A DNA stretch of 64,000 bases, taken from contig ONKD01000004.1 in assembly GCA_900318345.1 (NCBI GenBank), forward strand, positions 62,001-126,000. Reading direction: 5' to 3'. Positions 44,840 through 53,431 of the stretch are shown piece after piece (positions within the stretch are counted from its first letter, which is position 1; every line of letters begins with the position of its first letter). The notes beneath the pieces are model-generated. The model had not been told where the DNA came from. It ran no database searches and saw only the letters and a list, made by a program, of their open reading frames with translations. This DNA comes from an uncultured Prevotellaceae bacterium. GTDB taxonomy: Bacteria; Bacteroidota; Bacteroidia; Bacteroidales; Muribaculaceae. A program made the position numbers and the translations under genes.

Positions 44840-45027
44840 CCAAGGCGCTAAGAGTTTATTTTTCATCCGCGCAACGGGTCTGGAAGACAAGAAGGACAAG
44901 AACGACAATTAATAATTTTATTTTATTATTTGTTTTAATTTCCCGTGCGCAGCACGGTTAAATAGTTCCAGGCGTTTCCCAACGTCAATGGATCATATAA
45001 TCAATGTTTAATTCATGATAATTACAT

Positions 45028-45186
45028 GTGAAAAAAGGATTGCTCAACCTATGCAAAGATTGCACAAGTTCAATTAGAGCCGATAACACGCTTGTCGCTC
45101 TCACACTCATGATTGCCGAAAGTAGGACCGAGGAGAAAGATGTCATGGTGAAAGTGGTTGTGAGCCTCATCAATCAAAACAATTGA
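45028..45186 (+). CDS. Possible small protein (52 codons, GTG start), unrecognised
   Basis: An open frame begins at GTG 45028 (VKKGLLNLCKDCTSS) and ends at TGA 45184-45186. The start follows an in-frame stop three codons upstream (TAA 45019), so it cannot be longer. It has a CKDC motif and a plausible mid-part LVALTLMIAESRTEEKD. There is no recognised family and no clear promoter. It may be a gene remnant or a chance frame in an otherwise non-coding 680-base gap. Confidence 0.2.
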   Translation: MKKGLLNLCKDCTSSIRADNTLVALTLMIAESRTEEKDVMVKVVVSLINQNN

Positions 45187-45240
45187 ATTTTGATTTTTTA
45201 GCAAAAGAAGTGCCTTATTTATGCGCATCAAAAAAAAATT

Positions 45241-45259
45241 TTATCAGCAAAACTGATAA
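45241..45259. promoter_or_regulatory. Candidate operator palindrome upstream of the PH-like/XRE pair
   Basis: TTATCAG (45241-45247) and CTGATAA (45253-45259) form a perfect 7-base dyad around CAAAA. It sits where the -33 element would lie relative to the -7 box at 45280-45287. It is a likely target for the XRE protein encoded downstream; this is inference from position and symmetry. Confidence 0.45.
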
Positions 45260-45279
45260 TAACGAGATGAGATGAGCAA

Positions 45280-45287
45280 TAACTTTG
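45280..45287 (+). promoter_or_regulatory. Candidate -7 box for the membrane protein/XRE pair
   Basis: TAACTTTG matches TAnnTTTG 39 bases before the ATG at 45326. The -33 position is occupied by the palindrome. Confidence 0.5.
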
Positions 45288-45325
45288 CAACGTGATTAAA
45301 ATTATTAACTAAAACAGAAGAAATT

Positions 45326-45844
45326 ATGAAAACAATTTATGAATGTTTGCAAAGCAAATCAGTAAAATGGGTAAGTGCCATTTTCTACGCAGTTGTTATT
45401 CTCAGTGTCTTCGTATTGATGTACCTCGTAGCGAAAGGAATTTATAATCTCATAATCGCATGGGTCATTATGGCTCTCATATTGATTCCGTCCATTTTGA
45501 GTTTCTTCATTTTCCCAATGTACATCGTTGCCGACGATGAAGGGGTTGGTGTACGGACCCTGGCTCGAACAAAGCAAATACCATATGAAAACATTGACCG
45601 CATTGTACGAGTCGATGAGCAACCGCTATTTTCCCCTATTTCTACGATAAGGCTATTTGGTAGTGGTGGAGTATTCGGTTATATCGGTTGGTTTCGCTCT
45701 AAAGGAATTGGCACATTCCTCTCCTATGCGACAGATGAAAAGAATGTTTTCTTAATTTATCGCAAGAAAGGAAAACCGGTTGCGATAAGCGTGAATGATC
45801 CTGATGAGTTTTTGCCCTATTATCTGAAAGGAGGTGAGAAATGA
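45326..45844 (+). CDS. Two-TM membrane protein with PH-like domain
   Basis: This 172-residue protein has a short cytosolic N-terminus, two adjacent membrane helices (about residues 17-37 and 42-63), then a C-terminal soluble domain with a pattern like bacterial PH domains: DDEGVGVRTLARTKQIPYENIDRIVRVDE followed by beta strands to the end. Bacterial PH-domain membrane proteins are mostly of unknown function. Its stop overlaps the start of the XRE gene as ATGA, which implies translational coupling and a joint role. No defined family was recognised with certainty. Confidence 0.75.
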   Translation: MKTIYECLQSKSVKWVSAIFYAVVILSVFVLMYLVAKGIYNLIIAWVIMALILIPSILSFFIFPMYIVADDEGVGVRTLARTKQIPYENIDRIVRVDEQPLFSPISTIRLFGSGGVFGYIGWFRSKGIGTFLSYATDEKNVFLIYRKKGKPVAISVNDPDEFLPYYLKGGEK

Positions 45845-46182
45845 ATATCCTGTATGATTTCTCGTCGGCTCTCTTGCAAGCCCGACAGAATAAGGGCGCG
45901 ACACAAGAACAGATAGCCTTTGCATTGGATATATCTCAAGCCACCTACAATGCATGGGAATGTGGGCATCGCTTTTGTCCTTACAAGCATATCATCGCCC
46001 TGATTAATTATTTTGAAGACGAGCAGTTCACACGCCGAATGCTCCGCATCCTGCTTTCCCTGCAACACAATATGGCAGGATTGAACAAGAAATCTACCGC
46101 CGAACTGACCACCTACTACATGAAACTCATCGCATTACTTGCCGATGAATGTGCCGAGTGGATAACAACATTAGGGAAATAA
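45841..46182 (+). CDS. XRE-family helix-turn-helix regulator
   Basis: This 113-residue protein has an N-terminal helix-turn-helix of the XRE/Cro type (about residues 8-60): ARQNKGATQEQIAFALDISQATYNAWECGHRF. The C-terminal half is helical with no clear motif. It is coupled by an ATGA overlap to the membrane protein. A perfect dyad upstream of the pair is the obvious candidate binding site, which would make the operon autoregulated (inference). Confidence 0.85.
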   Translation: MNILYDFSSALLQARQNKGATQEQIAFALDISQATYNAWECGHRFCPYKHIIALINYFEDEQFTRRMLRILLSLQHNMAGLNKKSTAELTTYYMKLIALLADECAEWITTLGK

Positions 46183-46244
46183 GTCAATAGCAATCTTATT
46201 GCAATACATAGATTTCTATTTGACGATTCGTCTTTTTGAATCTT

Positions 46245-46290
46245 AATCGGTTGATTTACCATTGCGGCAAATCAACCGATTTTATTATTC
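46245..46290 (+). terminator. Terminator after the XRE gene
   Basis: A perfect 13-bp stem (46245-46257 with 46269-46281) has an 11-base loop and is followed by TTTATTATT. Confidence 0.8.
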
Positions 46291-46343
46291 ACTGTTAATA
46301 ACTTTTTTATAGGAAAATGTGTGGTCGTGTTGCGGGAAAAGAG

Positions 46344-46351
46344 TAACTTTG
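46344..46351 (+). promoter_or_regulatory. Candidate -7 box for thymidine kinase
   Basis: TAACTTTG matches TAnnTTTG about 70 bases before the tdk ATG. No convincing -33 element is seen. Confidence 0.4.
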
Positions 46352-46419
46352 TTGCTGGCCTCGACGCCAACCGAGTAAGAGCCACAACACATTATCAATG
46401 AGCATTTTGCACAAAAAGC

Positions 46420-47049
46420 ATGAACAGACTAGGTAAATTATATTTCAAGTATGGCACAATGGGCTCGGCCAAGACGGCAATGTTGCTCACCCAGGCCTAC
46501 AACTTTGAGGAGCGCGGGATGCAATACCTGTGCATGAAGCCCATCATCGATGATCGCGAGAAGGACAACGTGATACGCTCACGCATCGGTATTGAGCGCA
46601 AGTGCTCATGGATTTACCCTGAGAGCGACTTGTATGAGATGCTCAAGGAAATGTTCGAGAAAACGCTGGTAGTGAAGGATTGGATCCTCATCGATGAGGC
46701 GCAGTTCCTCTCGCCCCAACAGATCGACCAGCTGGCGCGCATCGTCGACGACTATGGCGTGAACGTGGTGTGCTATGGCCTGAGGACCGACTTCCAGTCC
46801 CACCTGTTTGAGGGATCACGCCGCCTGTTTGAGTTGGCCGACACCATCGAGGAAATCAAGTCCACCTGCTCCTGTGGCCGCAAGACCATCATCAATGCCC
46901 GCATCGATAGCAGCGGCAACATCGTCACCGATGGCAACCAGGTTGAGATTGGCGGCGATGACAAGTATGTGTCACTATGCCGCCGATGCTGGCGCAACCG
47001 CCGCATCGAGAGCACGAGCCGCAACGCCATCAAGTTTGATGACGAGTAG
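46420..47049 (+). CDS. tdk: Thymidine kinase
   Basis: This 209-residue type II thymidine kinase phosphorylates thymidine in the salvage pathway. The P-loop is GTMGSAKT (residues 12-19); the Walker B-like segment WILIDEAQFLSPQQI is near residue 88; YGLRTDFQSHLFEGS is the lasso-adjacent region. Structural zinc cysteines appear as CSCGRK and CRRCW in the C-terminal part. Length is usual. It stands alone, convergent with the small membrane protein gene downstream. Confidence 0.93.
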   Translation: MNRLGKLYFKYGTMGSAKTAMLLTQAYNFEERGMQYLCMKPIIDDREKDNVIRSRIGIERKCSWIYPESDLYEMLKEMFEKTLVVKDWILIDEAQFLSPQQIDQLARIVDDYGVNVVCYGLRTDFQSHLFEGSRRLFELADTIEEIKSTCSCGRKTIINARIDSSGNIVTDGNQVEIGGDDKYVSLCRRCWRNRRIESTSRNAIKFDDE

Positions 47050-47074
47050 GCTTCATCTTAACACAATATAAAGA

Positions 47075-47422
47075 CTACCGGTTTTTCTTGGAGGGCATGA
47101 ACAGATGCAGTGCCCAACTGACCAGTGTGAGCACGATGCTGAAGCCCAGTGCCCACCAGAAATTGTCTACCTCAAAGTGCGGGCGCACAACCCAGGAGCA
47201 CAGCATCACCATCAGCCCATTGATGACAAAGGTAAACAAACCCAGCGTCAAGAAATTGATGGGCAAGGCTAACAGCTTGACCAGCGGACGGATGCATGCA
47301 TTGATGAACCCCAGCACGATCGCCACAATCACTGCCCACCACCAGGGGTCAACCGTCACGCCATCAAGGATAAATGCGGAGAGAAGCACCGCCAAAGCCG
47401 AAAAAAACAATCTTGTAATCAT
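47075..47422 (-). CDS. Phage holin family/4-TM protein (PF04020 type)
   Basis: This 115-residue protein has four hydrophobic helices with short charged ends and matches the PF04020 family pattern: ILDGVTVDPWWWAVIVAIVLGFINACIRPLVKLLALPINFLTLGLFTFVINGLM. Despite the family name, these are chromosomal membrane proteins of unknown function and no phage genes are nearby. It is convergent with tdk, 25 bases apart. Confidence 0.88.
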   Translation of the reverse strand: MITRLFFSALAVLLSAFILDGVTVDPWWWAVIVAIVLGFINACIRPLVKLLALPINFLTLGLFTFVINGLMVMLCSWVVRPHFEVDNFWWALGFSIVLTLVSWALHLFMPSKKNR

Positions 47423-47552
47423 TGCTATACTTGGTTAACGATATAAATATAATGTGTCGTTTAAGAATCTATTCGCCCGCTAAAATTACAATAAATTTGG
47501 TTAATACACGTCAATAATCGGCCTTTTTCAAGTCAATACGGAATTTTTTCAG

Positions 47553-47560
47553 TAATTTTG
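47553..47560 (+). promoter_or_regulatory. Candidate -7 box for the YitT-family gene
   Basis: TAATTTTG matches TAnnTTTG 26 bases before the ATG at 47587. The -33 element is not clear. Confidence 0.5.
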
Positions 47561-47586
47561 CGGCCAAATTTAATTTCAATATCAAA

Positions 47587-48528
47587 ATGACTGACAATAC
47601 AAAGAAATACCTCAATCTGGCTAAGGACTATGTGATGATCACCCTGGGGTTGTTTACCTATGCCTTTGGTTTCACCGCTTTCATCCTGCCCGAGGAAATC
47701 GTTATCGGCAGTGTCACGGGTCTGTCGTCACTCATCCACTTTTGGCTGGGATGGAATGTGGCGCTCACCTACTATGCCATCAACATCATCCTACTGTGCA
47801 TCGCCTTTCGCAGTGTGGGCAAGCAGTTTGTGTTGCGCACCATCATCGGAGCGTCAATCGCCACGTTCTTCATCGGTGTGCTGCAACCCATGTTCCCCGA
47901 GCCCATCGTGCAACAGCAGACATTCATGAACGTCATCCTGGGTGCCGTGCTTTGCGGCCTGGGATTGGGCGTCGTGTTCACCCACGGCGGTAGCACCGGC
48001 GGTACCGACATCATTGCAGCCATGGTCGCCAAGCACAGCACGGTGTCCTTTGGCCGCACGATGATGTACTGCGATGTGCTCATCATCTGCTCGTCCTACC
48101 TGCTGTTCCACTCGATCGACAAGATTGTGTATGGTCTCATCTACATGGTCATCTACTCGGTGGCTGCCGATCGTGTGATCAACAACACCCGCCAGAGCGT
48201 CCAGTTCCAAATCATCAGCAAGAAGTGGCAACAAATCGCCGACAACGTCAACAATGTGGCCCACCGCGGCTGCACCATTCTCGACGGCACCGGCTGGTAT
48301 ACCAAGAAACCCGTCAAGATCGTCATGGTCATGTGCCGCAAGCACGAGAGCGTTAACATCTTCCGCATCATCAAGGAAACCGACCGCGAGGCCATTATCA
48401 CCCAGAGCAACGTCAATGGCGTTTACGGCTTTGGTTTTGATGAATTGAAAGTACGCGTTCACAACAAGCAAGAAGCTGATGGAGAAGTCATTACGCAACA
48501 AGGCGACAACAGCCAACCGCAAGAATAA
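47587..48528 (+). CDS. YitT family membrane protein
   Basis: This 313-residue protein has five to six N-terminal membrane helices (to about residue 215) and a C-terminal soluble DUF2179 domain (KIVMVMCRKHESVNIFRIIKETDREAIITQSNVNGVYG). The motif GVVFTHGGSTGGTDIIAAMVAK near residue 135 is typical of the YitT/DUF161 family. The substrate is unknown. A terminator follows at 48575. Confidence 0.92.
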   Translation: MTDNTKKYLNLAKDYVMITLGLFTYAFGFTAFILPEEIVIGSVTGLSSLIHFWLGWNVALTYYAINIILLCIAFRSVGKQFVLRTIIGASIATFFIGVLQPMFPEPIVQQQTFMNVILGAVLCGLGLGVVFTHGGSTGGTDIIAAMVAKHSTVSFGRTMMYCDVLIICSSYLLFHSIDKIVYGLIYMVIYSVAADRVINNTRQSVQFQIISKKWQQIADNVNNVAHRGCTILDGTGWYTKKPVKIVMVMCRKHESVNIFRIIKETDREAIITQSNVNGVYGFGFDELKVRVHNKQEADGEVITQQGDNSQPQE

Positions 48529-48574
48529 CAAAATTAAGTTATAAATAGGGATTTCCTAAAAGATTATAATTTTT

Positions 48575-48607
48575 TGGGCACGAAATGTTAATTTTGTGCC
48601 CATTTTT
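48575..48607 (+). terminator. Terminator after the YitT-family gene
   Basis: TGGGCAC (48575-48581) pairs with GTGCCCA (48596-48602) around a 14-base loop. Five T follow. Confidence 0.7.
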
Positions 48608-48636
48608 GTATATTCAAAAAATATACTATAATTTTG
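48605..48636 (+). promoter_or_regulatory. Promoter for the C10 protease gene
   Basis: TTTG (48605-48608), 20 bases, TAATTTTG (48629-48636): a full match to the Bacteroidetes -33/-7 consensus. It begins in the T-run of the preceding terminator. The leader is about 55 bases. Confidence 0.7.
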
Positions 48637-48690
48637 TGCACTTGCAAAAAATGACACTTTTTAACCATTTAATAACATTAACGAATATCG

Positions 48691-51600
48691 ATGAAACAAA
48701 TCTTCTTTTTAGCTGCGCTATTACTTGCAGCAACAGCGATAGCAGCGCCCATTAGTCAAAACCAGGCGCAACAGGCTGCCGCCTCATTTCTAAGCCAGCA
48801 TCATCCTGGCAAAGTCACACAACTCACACCCGTTAATACCCCAAAGTTCAGGGCCTCGGGGACCAATGCCAGTTTTTACATCTTCAATGCCAGCCGCGAG
48901 CAGGGGTTTGTCATCGTCTCGGGTGACGACCGCACTACTCCGATTTTAGGTTACGTTGACAACGGCAACTTTGATCCTAATAATATACCCGCCAACATGA
49001 AGGCGTGGTTAGAGGGCTATCAGGAGCAAATCTCCATACTCGACCAACTGGGCATCACCGAAGCCTATAACGAGAGCTTCACCACGAGGCCCACACGCAA
49101 CAGCATTTCGCCCATGATCACCAGCCATTGGGACCAAGGTGCGCCCTACTGGGAGCACTGCCCCGAGTTCATGGATATCGACGAGAATGGTGACACCGTG
49201 GGCGAACTTGCCTACACGGGTTGCGTTGCAGTCTCGATGAGCCAGATTTTGAACTACTACAAGTCCCCGTTACGCTGCACCCAACTCATCCCCTCCTATA
49301 TAGTAACCTATTACTGGCAGGAGGAATATGGTGCATTTGACACCGACCCGCTGGACCCCATCTTCTTTGACTGGGACAACATGCGCGACAACTACACCGG
49401 CGCCGAGACTCAGGCCGAGAAAGATGCCGTTGCATGGCTCATGCTCTATGCCGGTTGTGCAGCACACATGCAGTATGGCGTGAATGCCTCTAGCACCAGC
49501 GACCCCTATATTCCCACCGCGTTCAACGAGTACTTCAACTATGATGCTAAGCTCGTTTACCGCAGCGACTATGAGCAGGCCGAATGGGAAGACATGATCT
49601 ACAACGAGCTGGTTGAGGGTCGTCCCTTGATCTACAACGGCCGTGCAGGCTCTGGCGGTGGCCACTCGTTTGTGTGCGACGGCTATGCTTACGGCGACCT
49701 GTTCCACATCAACTGGGGCTGGGGTGGACTCGGTGACGGTTACTTTGTCCTGTCAGTGCTCAACCCCTATGCCGGTGGCATTGGCTCCACGACTAGCCTC
49801 GAGGGCTATAACATCGATCAAACCGCCGTTATCGGCATCCAGCCTGGTTACAGCGGCACTCCGGCCGAGGTGGATCACCGCCTCACCGTGTTTAACATGT
49901 ATTACACGGGAACGAGCTCGTTTGAGCGCAGTGATGATGGCAACTTCAAGCTCAACAAGCGCCGTTACATCAAGGTTACTGGCGAGGACCATATCGATGA
50001 TGGAACCAAGTACCTGCGTGGTATCGCGCTCTATGACAGCAACGACAACTTCATCGATATCATTGCCCAAACCTATTACGCTTCCGGCTATCTCTCCATC
50101 ACCGACAGTTGGCCCGATACCCAGAGTTCAGTAACCTACCCCTTCGGACAAGGCCTTCCCAATGGTTCATATAAGATTAAACCCGTCTGCAGCCTTCCCG
50201 GCACTAACGAGTGGAAACCCATGATCGAGAGTGACCGCTTCTATGTCGAGGCCACCATCAATGGCGATTGGGTCACCATGACCAACCACCCCATTGTGGA
50301 CCTCCAGTCCATGAACTTTGAGTTCACCGGCGGTGAGAAGGTGGGTCTAGCCGAGCAGTGCCATGTTACCGTCAAGAACAACAGCGCTGACCGCTTCAGC
50401 GGCAAGCTCTACCTGTATGTAGACAACGAGCAGTTTGACGAGTACAGCGAGTTCACCACAGTTGTTGAGGCCGAGATTCCTGCCGGTGGCACCAAAGTGA
50501 TCACCTTTAACTTCACCCCGAATAATGCCGGCACTAAGGGCGCCCATCTGTCCACCTATGACACCTCGTCATGGAATCCTGGCATCCCAGGCACGGGTTC
50601 GGTAAACATCGCTGGCAGCGTGACCTACCCGATGAACCTGAGTGTGGAAATCAATGCCCTCAATGCCGACGAGAACATGAACATCTATGACAGCCACATC
50701 AAGTTCAAGGTCGATGTAACCAACAACAACACCGAGGGCGAATACAACCGCTACATCCTGGCACCTCTGTTCATCGTTGACGAGAACAACCACGGCACCA
50801 TGGTGACCTACCTGAGCCGCAACGTGGTCATCCCCCCTGGCGAGACCCAGACGTTCTACTTCGAGTTTGACAACCTGGCCTTTGGCTCGGTCTATGCACT
50901 CAACATCTTTGGCCGCAACGAGAACGAGCAGACTACCAACCTCGTGCCTCCTGGCGGCTCCAAGTACTACACCATCAACCGCGGTATGGTCGTGTGGGAT
51001 GGCAATGGCAACCGCGTGGGCTACCAGCCCTACAACGGCATCCGTGTTCCCGACAATGCCGCCGCTGTCAGCCTCGAGGGTCTCAACCTCACCTCGCTCA
51101 TTCCTAACGAGAATCCCAACACATTATATTATATTGGTGCCGGTGAGAGGTACATTCCCGCAGGCCTTGAGGCTAGGAACGTCATCAAGAACAATGTGGC
51201 CCAACGCGATGTTGTGCTCCAGCACGGCTATGACTTCTATGCACCCTATCGCTTCACGGCAGAAAACATCAGCTATGAGCGCACCTTCACTACTGGTCGC
51301 CACGCTGGTCAGGAAGGCGGCTGGAGCACTATGGTTCTGCCCTTTGCAGCAACCACAGTCACTGCCGATGGCGCCCCCATCGACTGGATGCACAGCAAGA
51401 CCGATGCTAAGGGCCTTTGGGTCTGCAACTTCGACCAGGAGGAGGACACCAGCGACGATGCCAAGTTGCTCGCCGAGTACATGGGCACCACGCTGGAGGC
51501 CAACGTGCCCTACTTCGTGGCTCCCTACGATGGCGCTAACGGCACCGACATGCGCGGCAAGACCTTTGTCTTCAGCGCCAACAATGTGCTCGTGAAACCC

Positions 51601-52011
51601 AATCCCAGCTCCATCACCAGCGGCACCTATCACATGGTTGTCGGTACCTATGCCCAGCAGGCCGTTGAGGATGCCTTCTTCCTCAACACCGCAGGCAGCC
51701 ACTTCGTGAAGGCCGCCAACGGCACGGTCAACGCCTTTGAGGCCTATGCAGGCAACGTTACCGCTAGCGACGCCACCATGCTGCAGATTGTCCTTGACGA
51801 GAACGCTGAGGACGCTCCCAGCTACACCCGTGGCGATGTTGATAACAATGGTATAATCAACATCACCGATGTCACCGTCCTGATCGACTACCTGCTCTCG
51901 GGTAATGACACTGGCGTCAACCTCGATGCTTCCGATACCAATCTTGATACCCAGGTGACCATCGCTGATGTCACCCGTCTCATCGACTATCTGCTCTCTG
52001 GAGCCTGGTAA
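48691..52011 (+). CDS. C10 family cysteine protease with C-terminal dockerin-like pair
   Basis: This 1106-residue secreted protease of the streptopain/PrtT type has a signal peptide (about residues 1-19), a Spi-like inhibitory prodomain (about 20-130) and a C10 catalytic domain. The nucleophile is C178 in YTGCVAVSMSQIL, and the histidine is H325 in GGGHSFVCDGY, followed by the family NWGWGG at 341-346. Long beta-sandwich domains follow, then a domain with FTTGRHAGQEGGWSTMVLPFAATTV, and a C-terminal pair of dockerin-like units (GDVDNNGIINITDV and DTQVTIADVTRLIDYLLSG). It is presumably cell-surface or secreted and cleaves host or dietary protein. It has its own promoter and terminator. Confidence 0.9.
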   Translation: MKQIFFLAALLLAATAIAAPISQNQAQQAAASFLSQHHPGKVTQLTPVNTPKFRASGTNASFYIFNASREQGFVIVSGDDRTTPILGYVDNGNFDPNNIPANMKAWLEGYQEQISILDQLGITEAYNESFTTRPTRNSISPMITSHWDQGAPYWEHCPEFMDIDENGDTVGELAYTGCVAVSMSQILNYYKSPLRCTQLIPSYIVTYYWQEEYGAFDTDPLDPIFFDWDNMRDNYTGAETQAEKDAVAWLMLYAGCAAHMQYGVNASSTSDPYIPTAFNEYFNYDAKLVYRSDYEQAEWEDMIYNELVEGRPLIYNGRAGSGGGHSFVCDGYAYGDLFHINWGWGGLGDGYFVLSVLNPYAGGIGSTTSLEGYNIDQTAVIGIQPGYSGTPAEVDHRLTVFNMYYTGTSSFERSDDGNFKLNKRRYIKVTGEDHIDDGTKYLRGIALYDSNDNFIDIIAQTYYASGYLSITDSWPDTQSSVTYPFGQGLPNGSYKIKPVCSLPGTNEWKPMIESDRFYVEATINGDWVTMTNHPIVDLQSMNFEFTGGEKVGLAEQCHVTVKNNSADRFSGKLYLYVDNEQFDEYSEFTTVVEAEIPAGGTKVITFNFTPNNAGTKGAHLSTYDTSSWNPGIPGTGSVNIAGSVTYPMNLSVEINALNADENMNIYDSHIKFKVDVTNNNTEGEYNRYILAPLFIVDENNHGTMVTYLSRNVVIPPGETQTFYFEFDNLAFGSVYALNIFGRNENEQTTNLVPPGGSKYYTINRGMVVWDGNGNRVGYQPYNGIRVPDNAAAVSLEGLNLTSLIPNENPNTLYYIGAGERYIPAGLEARNVIKNNVAQRDVVLQHGYDFYAPYRFTAENISYERTFTTGRHAGQEGGWSTMVLPFAATTVTADGAPIDWMHSKTDAKGLWVCNFDQEEDTSDDAKLLAEYMGTTLEANVPYFVAPYDGANGTDMRGKTFVFSANNVLVKPNPSSITSGTYHMVVGTYAQQAVEDAFFLNTAGSHFVKAANGTVNAFEAYAGNVTASDATMLQIVLDENAEDAPSYTRGDVDNNGIINITDVTVLIDYLLSGNDTGVNLDASDTNLDTQVTIADVTRLIDYLLSGAW

Positions 52012-52041
52012 AATCAATATAATCCATTAGCGACGGAGCGT

Positions 52042-52088
52042 GCGTGCGTACATTACCCAATTAGTCTGGGGGTACGCACGCTTTTTTT
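52042..52088 (+). terminator. Rho-independent terminator after the C10 protease
   Basis: GCGTGCGTAC (52042-52051) pairs perfectly with GTACGCACGC (52072-52081). The 20-base loop can form an inner CCC/GGG pairing. Seven T follow. Confidence 0.85.
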
Positions 52089-52162
52089 ATAAATAACTAG
52101 TACAACAGCCACTAGCTGCTAAAACAACCTATTTAAATCTTAATATCACCCTAATTACGCCC

Positions 52163-52170
52163 TATCTTTG
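52163..52170 (+). promoter_or_regulatory. Candidate -7 box for the MoxR/VWA module
   Basis: TATCTTTG matches TAnnTTTG 72 bases before the ATG at 52243. No -33 element is clear. Confidence 0.4.
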
Positions 52171-52242
52171 CCGCGATGAGGGACCCGCGACATTTTGTGG
52201 GGTTAAAAAGCGTCGGCACGGTTTTTGCTTCATTGGAAGGTG

Positions 52243-53391
52243 ATGTTTATCTATACTTATACCGAAGCCGAGGGCAGCGAGTCACAACGCGTGGCTGGCG
52301 AGATTGACCATGTAATGAAGCCAACCTTCGGCGACCGACCTGGCGCTAATGGGCGCCAAACCACAGGCCCAAGGCTGAGTGCGAGGATGCTGCAAGAGTA
52401 TGAGGCCGCCCAGGGCGAACTCATCAACGGCATCGTCACTAGTGACATGGTGCAACTGTTCAAAACCGAACCTTATGGCGTGGAGTTACAAATTAAGTCA
52501 CCTTGCGGGCTGACATTATGTCATGCAGTCGAGGGTTCTGCCGTTCGCGCCCGCATCGACATTGAGGATATGCACTATCACCAGCAGTGGAGCGGTGCGC
52601 CCATGGAAGTCATCGACCGCAGCCGCGTGGTGGAATCGTCACAGGTGTTTCTGGAACATGCAGCCGAGTGGCGCGAACAGCTAGCCGCCGCCTTCAAGGC
52701 CGACAGCAAGGGCTCGAAAATGCGCAACATGGCGATGAACAACATGGACGCCTACCTGCAGCGCTACTTTGACGGCACGGGTATCACCTACCACTTTGAC
52801 AAACGTCATGCCGACGGGCACAAGGCCCGCCTGCTCGTGCGCCTCAACGCCTACAAGACCCTGGACCTGCCCATTCCCCACGACGATTTCATCAATCACT
52901 TGGACCTAGTCAAGCCCCACATGGTGGAGTTTGCCTATATGGCTCGTGACGGACGCTTCACTGTGCGTGGCGAGGCGCGTGACGACTGGCAACAGGCACC
53001 GCAACCCGACGAAACACCCGCCAGCGAAGAGCAGCAACACGGCATCAAGGGGTGGCTGCACCGCCTCATTGGCGGCGACAGCAGCAACAAGCCGGCCGAG
53101 CAGCCCCGCTCACCCTTGCAGGAGCAGATTGACGACTTCTTCAAGGGCAAGAAATGCCAATATCACCTCACCGAGGACGAGGAGACGGGCCGTCGCGAGC
53201 TGCACATCCGCCTGAGCCAGAGCCGCTCGATGATCATCAACCTGAACCAGGGCGGCGACGTGCTGACGCGCGTCGAGCACGACATGGGCTACATCCCACG
53301 CCTGCTGGAACTAGCCAAACTGTTCCCCTACCGCCTGACCGGCCCCCGCAAGAAAATCGAGTGGATCACCGCTCCCCGAACTACAGAATAA
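52243..53391 (+). CDS. Unrecognised protein of the MoxR/VWA module, with internal duplication
   Basis: This 382-residue soluble protein has no signal peptide or membrane helix and no family I recognise. Residues 171-253 and 295-378 look like two copies of one domain: both have a D-x-F/Y-F-x-G start, a YH pair, a glycine-turn, an L-x-(I/V)-R-L strand and a W-x-x-AP end. They are joined by a linker rich in Q, E and P (about 254-294) that includes GWLHRLIGG. The N-terminal 150 residues are distinct and contain paired histidines (HYHQQWSG). The frame is open to a TTG at 52225, but the ATG at 52243 is preferred. It lies 40 bases before the AAA+ gene in the same direction, so it is likely a partner of that ATPase. 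Confidence 0.75.
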   Translation: MFIYTYTEAEGSESQRVAGEIDHVMKPTFGDRPGANGRQTTGPRLSARMLQEYEAAQGELINGIVTSDMVQLFKTEPYGVELQIKSPCGLTLCHAVEGSAVRARIDIEDMHYHQQWSGAPMEVIDRSRVVESSQVFLEHAAEWREQLAAAFKADSKGSKMRNMAMNNMDAYLQRYFDGTGITYHFDKRHADGHKARLLVRLNAYKTLDLPIPHDDFINHLDLVKPHMVEFAYMARDGRFTVRGEARDDWQQAPQPDETPASEEQQHGIKGWLHRLIGGDSSNKPAEQPRSPLQEQIDDFFKGKKCQYHLTEDEETGRRELHIRLSQSRSMIINLNQGGDVLTRVEHDMGYIPRLLELAKLFPYRLTGPRKKIEWITAPRTTE

Positions 53392-53400
53392 AAAACAAAC

Positions 53401-53428
53401 AACTATTGACTAGAGACTAACGACTAAT
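53401..53428 (+). repeat. GACTARN heptamers upstream of the MoxR-like gene
   Basis: AACTATT, GACTAGA, GACTAAC and GACTAAT lie in exact 7-base register in the 40-base gap. They share the CTAAC-type core of the arrays at 42.9, 59.5 and 60.8 kb. Confidence 0.5.
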
Positions 53429-53431
53429 AAT

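Noticed and set aside
47075-47422. Prophage remnant suggested by the holin-family name
   Set aside because: The PF04020-type protein is a common chromosomal membrane protein and no other phage gene is nearby.
32908-52011. Cellulosome
   Set aside because: Dockerin-like repeats are present but no cohesin, scaffoldin or cellulase is visible in the window.
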